In this document: one piece after another, positions 23,141 to 33,097 of the stretch
Numbering within the stretch: position 1 is the stretch's first letter
Layout of the letters: the number at the start of each line of letters is the position of its first letter
DNA from: Eremophila alpestris peregrina
Taxonomy: Eukaryota; Chordata; Aves; Passeriformes; Alaudidae
Direction of reading: 5' to 3'
Assembly (NCBI GenBank): GCA_009792885.1
Contig: WMCF01000011.1
Span: 18,687,090-18,751,089, forward strand
Length of the DNA: 64,000 nucleotides
The notes under the pieces: generated by a model
Told to the model about the DNA's origin: nothing
What the model saw: the letters and a program-made list of their open reading frames with translations, nothing else
Databases searched by the model: none
Program-made: the position numbers and the translations under genes

Positions 23141-26100
23141 CTGAGACAGGAAGCAGCCCAGCAGAAACACGAAGAACATCTCAGGCTGGGTCAGACTGCT
23201 CCTGAATGGTGTAAAATGCTACCAATTGCCAGAGGGGCAGTTGTTGGAGCCCTCAAGATTTACAGTGGAATTGCTAAAACAGACTGGTTTAATGATGTGC
23301 AGGACCAGTGTGCATTAAAAAAAGGTACCACATGGGCCCATTTCAACTGTTTAAAGTATTTGTGCATTGATACCCAGCCACTCCATCTGATCCCATCATC
23401 ATTTCCTCCTGTGCCTCCCTGCACTGAGGGAGTGGTGAGGAAAGAGTATGGGGTCTAGAGGTGAGTTTTTTTATGGTGAATAAGAGATCCTCTTTCCATA
23501 CGGGATATTAGTGGCCTGTTTCCTGGGCTTCTCAAATAAAACCACAGCACCTCACATTTGTTTATTCCAGAAAGGAAGACAGGAGTGTGGGGCGAAATCC
23601 CTGCAAGGGATGCAATGAACCACTGTAAGTCTGTGGTTTTCTTGTCATCTCTTGTGTGAGAGGGGTGCTACATGTGCTCAGTGTCACAGAATGTCGTATT
23701 TGCCTGGTGCCTGACTATTGCAATTTGTCTGGCAGGTGAAAAGGATGGATCAGGAGGATTTGTGAGCTGCTCACACAGGACATCCACCTCTGTCTGCCAT
23801 TTTGGTACCTCTGTTTCACTGCATTTCTGTCTTTCTGAGAGGGACATCTCTCTCTGAGGAGAGCCAAGGCTTATTGTAGCTCAAAAGTAAAAAATAAAGT
23901 GGCATTTTTCTTGCAAAGTACTTATCAATGCCTATTTTCAACCATCTCCAGGAAAATGATGCAATTCTAGCTCCTGTGACTGTTAAAGCAGCAGAACTGC
24001 TTGACAGGAAGCAGGGAATTTGCTCTCCTGACAAGGTTCCACAGGCACTGAGGGGTGTAAGCAGCTGGGGATGCTCTTTCATGCCACCCAAAAAGTTTTG
24101 GCTAGTCAATGCTGAAAACAAAAGCCAGAATAATGTCCTTCTTTCCATGAGAGCTCTCCTCTCTCTTGGATCTCTGTGACAACAGCCTGCTTCTCTGGAT
24201 CCAGTCACTAAAGATACTGAATTGTGCACATGCTGGAATATCACTGAGATTGGGGCCAGAAGGGAGTGTTGGGCTCTAAGACACTTTTCTGTGTGAAAAA
24301 AACCTCTACTTGTGAGAAATGGTCAAGCATTGAGCAGCTGCTTCAGGCGAAATTAAAATGCTACATAAGGAGAACAGAAATGACTTCAGAATGGTTCAGC
24401 TTTTGTAAGAGCCACAGTGAATCACATCTTTGACAGCAGACAGCTGCAACATCTACGAATCAATGTTTTGAGGAAAAAAAAAAAAAAAAAAGAGAAAGCC
24501 ATACCTGTATCGATTGGCCATTTGTCATTTGAGATGTGCTTTAAACAAAGTGGAGGAGGCAAGCAGAGCTTTAGCATTCCTGCATGAGAGATGGACTGGT
24601 TTCCCTGCCGAGCCCCAGCGCCTGCAGGCAAAACAACGGGAGCACATCCAGCTGTGCCAACAGCTGGGCAGGGCTCTTCTGTATACATTTCTTGAATTTC
24701 GATTCCTCCTGCAGCCCCCAAACAGCTTCCAAAACTTCCCTGATCCAGGCAGCCCTGCTCCCATCTCCCCATCCCATGTATGCTGCACATCTCTGAGAGA
24801 TTCCCTCCTGCCCCTTCGGCAGAGGGGAAAGGAGGGTGCAGCAGAGGACCTGCAACTGGCAGGGGAAAAAGAAGCACAAGGCACGTTTCCAACTTTTGTT
24901 ATTAACCAAAACATTGCAATTTCCAGCTGAACTGTAATCAGTATTCAAATCTGCACACTTTGTTTCCCTCTCTCTTGTTCCAGGCTCTAGGCAGGCCAAC
25001 ACCAATGAAACATTTAGGAATGAGGGCAAGAGGTGTGGAAAACCACAGGATGAGTGTGGAAAAGCAGTGCAATTATTTTTGTTCAATATTAATATACTAC
25101 TGAAACCTGGCTAGTAGGGATGGGACAGATGAAATGTAAATTACTTTTATGCCATGAAACACCTCCCAGCAGCAGGCAGAAGCCTTACCCTAGTAGAAGG
25201 GAACACATGCATATTCAAAGCCTTTTTAAAAAGTGGTGAAGAAAGAGAAGCAATACTTTCCTTTGACTTGGAATTCCCACTTCTGTTCAGCTGGGAATAG
25301 AGGCATAATTAATCCAAGTAGTTAAATAAGTTTCTTTTTGCCTTAATCAGAGCTGTGCAAATAAATCTTTTCTCCAGTTCAGTACCTAAACCAAAATAAT
25401 AATTGTAGAAGTATTTTTAAGATTTCTGAAATGAAATTTCAGGCTCCCTCAATTTTCAGTGGGCAGAGATATTTGATTTAAGTGAAATAAGGTGGCGACT
25501 CTGTGTTAAGTGCTCTTTATTTATTTTAAACACACAGAGCTACATTTGTCCCTAAAAGGTTGTTCTGAAGGAAAAAAAAATCAAAACAAATATTTTGAAG
25601 GAAGTATCCAAATTAACAGTTCTGGCCTAATGAAGAGAAGCCAGGTTGGCTCAAACCTGAGTCTCCCTCTGCCATTCCCAGGCTCATCTGTGGGAGGAGC
25701 CCAGGGATGCTCTGCACTTCCTTCATCTGTGCCCACTGATTAATACCCACTGGTGGGTATTAAAATATGTGGTAAAAAGTGACCAAGTTTGGAAATGAGA
25801 CCCTCTGCACACGTTGTTGGCAGTGCAGGACTAACCCACAGTCCCCTGGGGGCTGATTACCCTCACCAAAACCCCACAGACCCAAAAATCATAGAGCAGC
25901 TCTGTATGCCAGAAAAAGTTCCAAGTGTGGCTGCCAGTTCTCCATCACCATGGGAATTCTGCCTGCTTTATTTGGGTGGCACAAAGTCAATTTAAGCATA
26001 GTGCATTTTATTAAAGCAATTGATGTATTCGGTGTGAAACAAGCTGATTTTCAGGCACACACACCTCCCTGTCTTTGGGTCTAGGTTATAAATGCAAGCT

Positions 26101-27453
26101 GCAGCACTAAGAACAAACTGAGAATAACTGCTCAATTTAATTTTGGGCTTTAATTTGATTCATTAACTTGGTGACACCTTGGGTGAGGAAAGGTATTTAG
26201 TACCCAGGAAGTGGAGGAGGAACATTTTTAGCATGAGGAGAAGTAAAAAAGTCATTCAGTCCTCTGGGAAAGAGAGGGAGAGAGAAAATGAGAGCAGCAG
26301 GTAATTTATTGCTGGTTTAACAAGAAGCTGTAAGCTGAGAGGAGGGGATAAGAATTATAAAGTGCTGTAAAAACAATATCTCTATCGGGGCCCTGATGTT
26401 CAGTGTCCAGAGTTATGAGTTGCAGTTCCCAGGCTTGTTTCTTGCTGCTCCTATTTTGGACATGAAGAAGGACCTGGGAGCTCTCAAAGCTTGTCCCTTT
26501 TATTCACCTCTGTGAATTGCTCCCATTAAAAATACTACCTTTCCTGACAAGCATTGCCTCCAGAACGTCCTCAGAGCCTGGCTACTCCCAGCACAGCAGG
26601 GCAGAGCTCAGGGCTTGGTCCCGCAGTCACCGGAGCCTGCCACAGGTAGGATCAGGGAGGTGGTGGCCTGTGGGGTGTGCACACACATTTAAAAAGGAAG
26701 TGGAAAATCCCATGGAGATGCTGCTTTACATTGTGCAAAAGTTCATTTTTCCCTGGAAGCTGCAACTTCCCAAAAGACCTTATCTTTTTGAACCACTAAG
26801 GACATGGGGCAGGGATCCTGAAGAAAAGTCACTGTCTCCTATTCCCTGAAGGAGCCTTAGGACTCCAGACACCCCCACCCATCCTCCCTGTCACCAATTT
26901 GAAGTGTTTGGGGGCTCTTTTGTCCAACTTCAGATTGGATAAGAACACCCCTACACATCCTTAAGAAAATTAAGATGTTAGTGAATTAAATTCTTAGCTC
27001 ACACAAACATCCTCTGATACCTTTGGGGACACAATGGTCCTGATTCTTATTCACATGAGGGGCTGTTTATGCTGCTGCACTAAAAAAATTTGCTATCTAG
27101 GCTTTGCTGTAAATCCAAATTAGGCCCCTAATGCTGCTGCTGGGGAGAGGATTAAATTTATCACAAGCAATTGGTATGTAATATTTTGTATTCCCCAAGC
27201 AAATCCTTCCAGAGCAGAATGAAAGACCATACATTGTATACGTAATCCAAATGGAAGGACTCTTTTTCCTTAGACAAAATCTTAAAAAAAAAAAATATTG
27301 ATTCCTTTACAACTTTCCTGTATTGACAGGTGTTTTATAATTTATTTTCATGCCAAAAAGATGCCAAAAGAAAACAAACGAAAACTAGTAAAAATAACTA
27401 CCAAGGCTTCCCATGGATGCAGAGCCTGATTTATTCATTAGAGTGACAAATGA
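23141..27453. other. Intergenic DNA, no gene recognised
   Basis: No recognisable gene. An A run of 18 lies at 24,474-24,491. From 24,422 to 25,086 there are several overlapping open frames of 129-171 codons on both strands; none matches a family I know. A perfect hairpin at 25,740 is listed separately. Confidence 0.5.
25740..25763. repeat. Perfect 11-bp inverted repeat with 2-base spacer
   Basis: TTAATACCCAC (25,740-25,750) and GTGGGTATTAA (25,753-25,763) are exact reverse complements separated only by TG. Such a near-perfect palindrome can extrude as a cruciform. No known element is associated. Confidence 0.75.
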
Positions 27454-27580
27454 CCCTGAGATTGGCTCAGCTGGTCAGAGCAAGGTGCTAATAATCCCAA
27501 GGTCTTGGGTTCAATCCCATATGGGCCATTCACTTAAGGGCTGGACTTGAAGATGTGTCCCTTCCAATGTGCTCTTCACC
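27454..27580 (+). mobile_element. tRNA-Ile-derived SINE (TguSINE1-like)
   Basis: The head resembles tRNA-Ile(AAT). Box A is TGGCTCAGCTGG (27,463-27,474). The anticodon loop CTAATAA has anticodon AAT at 27,490-27,492. Box B is GGTTCAATCCC (27,508-27,518), and the 3' acceptor strand is ATGGGCC at 27,521-27,527. The 5' acceptor strand does not pair with it, so this is not a functional tRNA. About 10 bases later comes GGGCTGGACTTGAAGATGTG followed by TCCCTTCCAA, matching the 3' tail of CR1 LINEs, which the SINE would use for mobilisation. A tRNA-Ile head fused to a CR1 tail is the described structure of the passerine SINE TguSINE1. The family name is from memory; the head and tail are seen in the sequence. 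Confidence 0.85.
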
Positions 27581-27627
27581 AAGCCCTCAGCTCTCTGTCC
27601 CTGTGCAGAGCTCACAGCCCAGCCAGG

Positions 27628-27667
27628 CTCCCTCCCTCCCTCCCTCTCTTCTTCTCTCCCCCCTCTT
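27628..27667. repeat. (CCCT)n polypyrimidine tract
   Basis: Four or so CCCT units and a following CT-rich run form a 40-base pyrimidine tract. Confidence 0.8.
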
Positions 27668-28160
27668 GCATGTAAACAAGTCAAAATAACTTGTCAGCAG
27701 TCCAATTGCATTCCACTGCTTCATATTTATTCATGCTGACTTCTGAACCAGACACAATAAATACGCCCACCTTAAGCTCTGAAACCCCCTCCCAGGATGT
27801 ACAGCACATGGTAATCAATAAATATGCAGAACCTGCTGCTTCCACTGCCAGAGGCTTGGAAAATCCACATTCACTTCCTCCAATTCCTACTTCAGTTCAC
27901 CTCTATTTTAAAACACCCAGGCTATTGGGAGGCAGGTGTTCTAGAAGGCTCTACTTCTCACAAGATAGTCTAAATCTTCTTCATCTTGCTTCTGGGTTTG
28001 ACCCTGAACATATCTAAGTCAAAGCAAATGCTGCCAGAGGTGGTTAAGAGCAGCTCTGAGGGTCAAGAGTGAAAATCACAATCTAGAACCCAGTCCATGC
28101 TTCATTTTTGGAAAGCTGTATTGGGGGCAGTAGTTCAGAGAGCTCCTTAGCTATCTTAAC

Positions 28161-28225
28161 GAAAAAAAAAACCCCAAAACATACAGAAAACAAAGCAAAC
28201 CCCAAACAAACAGCAAACAAAACAC
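28161..28225. repeat. A/C-rich low-complexity tract
   Basis: A long interrupted run of A's and C's (AAAAACCCC, ACAAACAGCAAACAAAAC and similar) with almost no T. The minus-strand frame through it, giving FFVWGLLCFLYVLGFFF-like sequence, is an artefact. Confidence 0.7.
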
Positions 28226-29461
28226 ATCAGCAGAAAAGGGAAAACCCACCAGAAGAATTTCTTCCTTTCCAAAACTGACAGTGCAATTGCAAAGGTGTTC
28301 CCAACCACGTTGCTGGATTTGTGCTCTGGAAATACTGAGCAGTTTAGCTGGTTTCATCCCCAAGCCGAGGAAAAAGCCAGACTCAAGCCTAGTACTGGGA
28401 GTCACACAGCTAAAGGCACGGAGAGAAGCACTGTTACTTGTCTCTGAAGAGTGAGGAGCTGAGAAATTCTACATCTATTTCAGGTAGACTGCACCCAGCT
28501 TCTGCCAGAGGTTCAGTGGGTATCAGAGCCACACGTGTGCTGGAAACTAATTTATATCATCACTGTAAGAGGCACCAGTGCTTGGAAAAACACTTCATCT
28601 TCTGTTCTTGCAGAAGCCAATTTTGGGATAAGGTGAAAGCATTTATATCTGTTCCAAGGGGCTTTTAGGTTTAAAGCCTGGTCACTGGAGAGACCTAAAG
28701 ATCTGCAGGGTTTCATTCATTTGTAGCATCGTTGTGGTTGCCTCTAAAAGCCAAGGAACAGAGCAAGCGCTGGGTGTGGGAGCTTTTAGAAATGTAAAAG
28801 GAAGTTTCATTTTCAGAAAGAATTCTTTGTACCAATGTCTAGCAGAGAACAAAGTGAGCAAAATGAGAACCCTGCTTCAAACATGTGAATTACAGATTCC
28901 TTGATCATTTTTATCTGCCAATTCATCCATTCTCTCCCCAGGGAGTTTTGTAATGCAATATGAGCCCTCAGATGTGTTGGGAATACCAGGTGACAGCATT
29001 AATATGCTCCCCTATTACCAATCCAGCTTGGAGGGAGCAAAGTTTTCAACCTTTCTGTGTGCAGAACACCGCTCAGCCACAGAGATTCAAACCTGAGTAA
29101 TTCACATGCAGACAATCCTGCTCCACACAGCTTAACATTTAACACAACGTTAAATTATGCATTTAACAAACGCATAATTGTTAATGGTACTGTTAAAACT
29201 TTCATGGTGTTGTTTGTCAGATGAAGACAGGTCATTCATCCCACTGCTAACAGCTTCCACTGCCAACACTGTTGTGGGGCAATGGTGAGAAGAAGGGAAA
29301 GTGCATCACACTGCCAAACCCTCCTTTATCTCAGGTCTTCCCAAAGCTGTTTGGTATTTCCAAGTCCAGAGGTGCTTGTTGCCACAAACTTGGGAGAGAT
29401 TGTCTCAAATGCTGAAATGAAGGCTGTCTTCTGAGTCTCACCATCTTTATGCTCCTGGCAG
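28226..29461. other. Intergenic DNA, no gene recognised
   Basis: No gene or repeat family recognised. The AT-rich motif cluster at about 29,131-29,199 is listed separately. Confidence 0.5.
29131..29199. promoter_or_regulatory. Cluster of GTTAA/TTAAC motifs with stem potential
   Basis: Six GTTAA or TTAAC pentamers lie in about 70 bases. AATTATGC and GCATAATT form an 8-bp inverted repeat around an 11-base loop, and AACGTT is a short palindrome. GTTAAT half sites are typical of HNF1/POU-homeodomain factors. Regulatory meaning is inference. Confidence 0.25.
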
Positions 29462-29577
29462 TGCATAAATTAGCAGAGGCCATGTCCAAAGGGTAAGTGG
29501 CAGTGCCCTGGCCCCACTAAATTATCTTTTCGTCCCTCATGCTGCTGCTTGGGAATATGGACCACGAGAGGGGGAAG
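29462..29577 (+). repeat. Dispersed repeat, copy A
   Basis: This segment closely resembles 32,979-33,097 in the same orientation. Shared blocks include GCAGTGCCCTGGCCC (one base different in the other copy), GCTGCTGCTTGGGAATATG and a terminal GGGGGAAG, with roughly three quarters or more of the aligned bases the same by eye. I do not recognise the family; an old interspersed element or a segmental duplication are both possible. Confidence 0.7.
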
Positions 29578-29984
29578 TGTTAATGCTTATACTGTGTACA
29601 GAGGTCGAGTTTCCCTCCCAGCGTTACTTATTTAGATTTAACTCCACCCATCAGGCTGGACTGACCTTCCCAGCCAGAGGAGGGAGTAGCTCAGTAGCTC
29701 AGCCTCATAAATTTCAAGCCTGTTACCTTACTTCTGAATCTGCTATAGACAGAGGCAGTGTTAGCCAGGTACCAGGTGTACAGCCTTTCTGGTAAGAAGG
29801 AACATGGCAAACACGCTGGCAGGAGGAAGGGGCAGCCCTTCTGCTCTTCCTGATCCTGTTTTAGTTCCTCCTCTTCCTCCCTTTCATTATTTTGCTGTCT
29901 CCTCTTGCGGTCCTGTTCCCCACATACCTCCTCTGCTGCTGAAACCTTCACAGACGTTCAGAAATTTTGTGTGTAAAGTTCATA

Positions 29985-30105
29985 TAACATTATAAAAATA
30001 TGATAAAATTTATTTATACAGTTTATAAATTTATATTTATATTTTATTTATACAGTATACAAAATTTATTTGGACATAATTTTACATAAAATTTATATAC
30101 TTCAA
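29985..30105. repeat. AT-rich low-complexity tract
   Basis: Almost pure A/T sequence built from TTTATA/AAATTTAT words for about 120 bases. No coding content. Confidence 0.8.
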
Positions 30106-31094
30106 AAGAAGAAAAAAAAAAGTGGGAGGCAGGATGGAGAGCTTGATGTTTTCTGTTTACCCTCTACAGCTGGCCATTCTTGTGCTGCATTGGAATTCAG
30201 TACAGCTGCATTGAGGAGCACCTGGAGGTTGAGTTTCCTTAGTCAGCTTCTTCCTCGCCTCCACACAGCCTCTCTGCTAGGCACATGAATAGGAACCTAT
30301 GGAAATGGGCATCCAGCAGCTTGGAGGCACAGACCTAAGGATGTTTCTTCAAACCCAGGATTACTTCAATAGAAAACCAAAGCAGCTGAAGAGCTTCAGT
30401 CCAAATTAATTGCATTAAAAAGTGGTAAAAGCTACCTCAGAAAGCCTTTGCCTTTCTTTATGGTTGGGATCCTAGAGCTCTGCTTTGCCATGAAAAGTTT
30501 TCTAATTTCCTGCCTCCACCCTGAGCAGGGTCTGTTCCATCCACACCTGCAGGGCTCCTTGCACCAAGAAGCCTTCATCTCATGTGGGGACTGAACAATT
30601 AGTGGCTGCCTACAGAGCACCAAAACCTGGCCCCGGTAATGAAATGAAAGTGAAAATGGTAATTAAGCTTTCCTAAAGAGAAAAAAGACAGACTCAAAGG
30701 AACTGAACATAAAAAGAAAATAACAAAAGCTCTGTCAAAATATACTATGCTATTTTTAGCTTTTCTTTATTTTCTGGGGACAATAACTTTGCATTAATGT
30801 AGTGTCTTCTATGTATTGATCAATTCAGGGTTCCACTTCCAGCCAAAAATATTATTGTCATCCTAAAGATGTGAAGAGTGCTGCCTTGGCCAGAGAATAC
30901 CTCCTGAACCAGCGACAGAGCCCAGTTTTTGAAAATTCCACATCCTGAAGTTCCCTCACCATGCTGTCCCTCCCTTTCTTCCATCCCTGTTCAAAGAAAA
31001 TATTATATTGCAAGACAATAAACTCAAAGTTTTAATGCAATAACCTCCCAGAATTATTACCAGGGGAAAGGAGAGACTGGGGACCTTCCTGATT
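30106..31094. other. Intergenic DNA, no gene recognised
   Basis: No gene recognised. The 10-bp palindrome ATTGATCAAT lies at 30,815-30,824 within AT-rich DNA that also contains TTTGCATTAA, an octamer-like word near 30,788. Otherwise nothing. Confidence 0.45.
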
Positions 31095-31165
31095 ATCCAT
31101 TATCATACAATCAACAATAGAATTGTTCAGGGTGGAAAAGACTCTTAAGACTTCTTTGGCCTGCT
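31095..31165 (-). mobile_element. CR1 3'-end fragment, minus strand
   Basis: The + strand reads CATACAATCAACAATAGAAT then TTCAGGGTGGAAAAGACTCT and TAAGACTTCTTTGGCC, which is the reverse complement of a degraded CR1 3' terminus (family pattern: AATCATAGAATCATT...GGTTGGAAAAGACCTCTAAGA). Confidence 0.65.
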
Positions 31166-31324
31166 CTGTAGGTGGATGATGTGTTGTAGGAGGATGAAGC
31201 AGGGATGTGAGAATCATGGAGGGAGCACATTCGTGGTGTCCGAGACCAGGAGATCCTGCTCTGGTGTCCGCACCTCTGAGAGCCAGGGAGGCCTCACCTC
31301 CACTTCTGTCCTTCAGCTCCCACA

Positions 31325-31440
31325 CTGAGAAATCCTAAAATCCTTGTAAAAAATGTTCTGGACTGGAAGGGACCTTAAAGAGTATCTGGTGGTTCCACCT
31401 GCCTACTGTGCTGCCTCCCATTTCATGAGTTATTACTGAT
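31325..31440 (-). mobile_element. CR1 3'-end fragment, minus strand
   Basis: AATCCTAAAATCCTTGTA then GACTGGAAGGGACCTTAAAG and AGTATCTGGTGGTTCCACCT match the reverse complement of CR1 3' ends of the GGAAGGGACCTTAAAGATCA type. It is separate from the fragment at 31,095 and of a different subtype by its wording. Confidence 0.7.
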
Positions 31441-32978
31441 CCTGTAGGTCTGTCCTGGCTGCCAGCCCAATGTTATGCTACCATCCAAGGCCCCAGATCT
31501 CTCTCCTCCATGCCACAGTGGTCAATCCAAGCTTCTATAAAATGGCTCAGTATGGACAATCTCCCAAATGAATCAAGGAGAAAGGAAACAGTGCAAGGGA
31601 AGTGTTGTGGGGATTCACCTGCCATGGCTCCAATGCCATTACTAAAAGTAGCTGGAAAGTGAGGTGTTGAGGAAGGAATAGTGCACAACAGCCAGCTCTA
31701 TGGACTGGTTTAAAACCCAGCTGAGAAATTAAATCCTCTTTCCCCCCACCTCTTCCAATAATTGAGGAACACTGGGAGAAATGATAGGTTGGAACCCAAA
31801 TTTACTGAACAATCACAAGAGCCACAGCAATATTTATCCAAGAGTGCATGAAAGAGAGAGACACTTTAACCCACAAAAGGTGGGTATTCACCACCAAGCA
31901 AATAAGAGCACTTCCTGAATAGAGTGCATGGTATAGAACAGGTAGGGCTAAAAACTTCACCCCCTTGTCTCTGTACCCAGGACACCCTGTCAGAAAGCCA
32001 GGAGGCTAACACGTTGCATTTAATAGCAGCTTTCCAGTGGCTAGAAATGAATATTTTAAGGGAAGAGTGGGGATACTCACAGGAATGATTTCACGATTAT
32101 TTTGAGCAACACTAGAGCTTTCTCTTTTTGTCAGGGATTGTCTGTTATTTGCACAGTGCCTAAAGCTGCTTCTCTCCTCTGGCCTGAGCCATTATGGTAA
32201 TAATGAGAAGAACAACAGCAGCCGCCGTGCTCTGTATGTTAATGGCCCTGTGCCGAGGTGAGAGCAGGTTACAGAGTGCTGGCAGAGATGAAGAGAAAAG
32301 AACAACAAGCTTTGGATATGACTGGAACGTTTAATGATAACTGTATAAACAGTGGGGAACTGACAGGCCAAAACTTTGGCGACGAGCGTAATCCTGCTGC
32401 AGGGATACATTAGAAAGACAACAAATGCAGCACACAGTGATGGAGCTGTTGAAAAAAGAGAACGCCATAAGGAAAATTTGGGGTTTTTATGCTTTTCTCT
32501 CCTTTTTTTTTTCCCTTTAATTCCTAAGAAGATGGAAAACAAAATATCCTTTCTCAAAGAAAGGATGAAGAGGGTTTTTCATTGGTACCACAAGAAACAG
32601 GCTGTGAACATGAAATTCTTTAGGACAAAGATGATCAGCAGACTGTGGGATTATGTGAGCAAGCCATACTAATAAACCTGATGTATTCAGGACACACTGC
32701 ACTGGAAATAAAAGAGAAACTGTGGGATCACAAGTAAATTAAATGAAAATTAAAGCTAACCTGTAAGACGGGATGTTCAATTCCACACTGTTCTGGAGGT
32801 GTATGCAAGAATCCCATGCAAAAGAAAGGTTTTGATAAAAGGCAGGATGCTGCTTACCCTTCGTCTTTCCTTTGCCTTTTGAAGAACCTGTCCCATGGGG
32901 CACACGGGATTGTAAGAAAAAATGGGCAAATCTGAACAATATTAGCAGATGCAAAGATGTTCCATAAAGGCAAGAGGA
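31441..32978. other. Intergenic DNA with a possible constrained block at 32,080-32,470
   Basis: No established gene. From about 32,080 to 32,470 the sequence carries more CpGs than its surroundings (GCAGCCGCCGTG, TGCCGAGG, GGCGACGAGCGTAATCC) and words such as AACAACAGC and GTTAATGGCC, giving it the look of a conserved non-coding element. The small ORF at 32,194 lies inside it. Confidence 0.35.
32194..32334 (+). other. Speculative 46-codon ORF resembling a secreted-peptide precursor
   Basis: An ATG at 32,194 (a second in-frame ATG at 32,203) opens a 46-codon frame. It starts MVIMRRTT and continues into a hydrophobic run, AAAVLCMLMALCRG, that looks like a signal peptide. The polar remainder has a dibasic KR followed by TTSFGYDWNV and a stop. 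Alternatively CGAG|GTGAGA at 32,257/32,258 is a good splice donor, so the hydrophobic part could be a signal-peptide exon. No homologue is recognised, no promoter is identified, and a frame this short can arise by chance. AATAAA words occur downstream at 32,671 and near 32,707. Confidence 0.15.
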
Positions 32979-33097
32979 CAATAAATAAGCAGGAGCCATG
33001 CCCAGTGGGTAAATAGCACTGCCCTGGCCCTGCTGAATTCTCTTTTCATTCCTTGTGCTGCTGCTTGGGAATATGTCAAAGCCAGGATAGGGGGAAG
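32979..33097 (+). repeat. Dispersed repeat, copy B
   Basis: Same-orientation partner of the segment at 29,462-29,577. Both share the order AGCAG-GCCATG, GGGTAA, GCCCTGGCCC, GCTGCTGCTTGGGAATATG and GGGGGAAG. Homology fades on both sides. The family is not recognised. Confidence 0.7.

Noticed and set aside
27456..27528. Functional tRNA-Ile(AAT) gene
   Set aside because: The acceptor stem does not pair and a CR1-like tail follows, so it is a tRNA-derived SINE rather than a working tRNA.
29555..29577. CTCF-like word CCACGAGAGGGGG
   Set aside because: It misses the consensus at two core positions and lies in the dispersed repeat, whose partner copy does not keep it.
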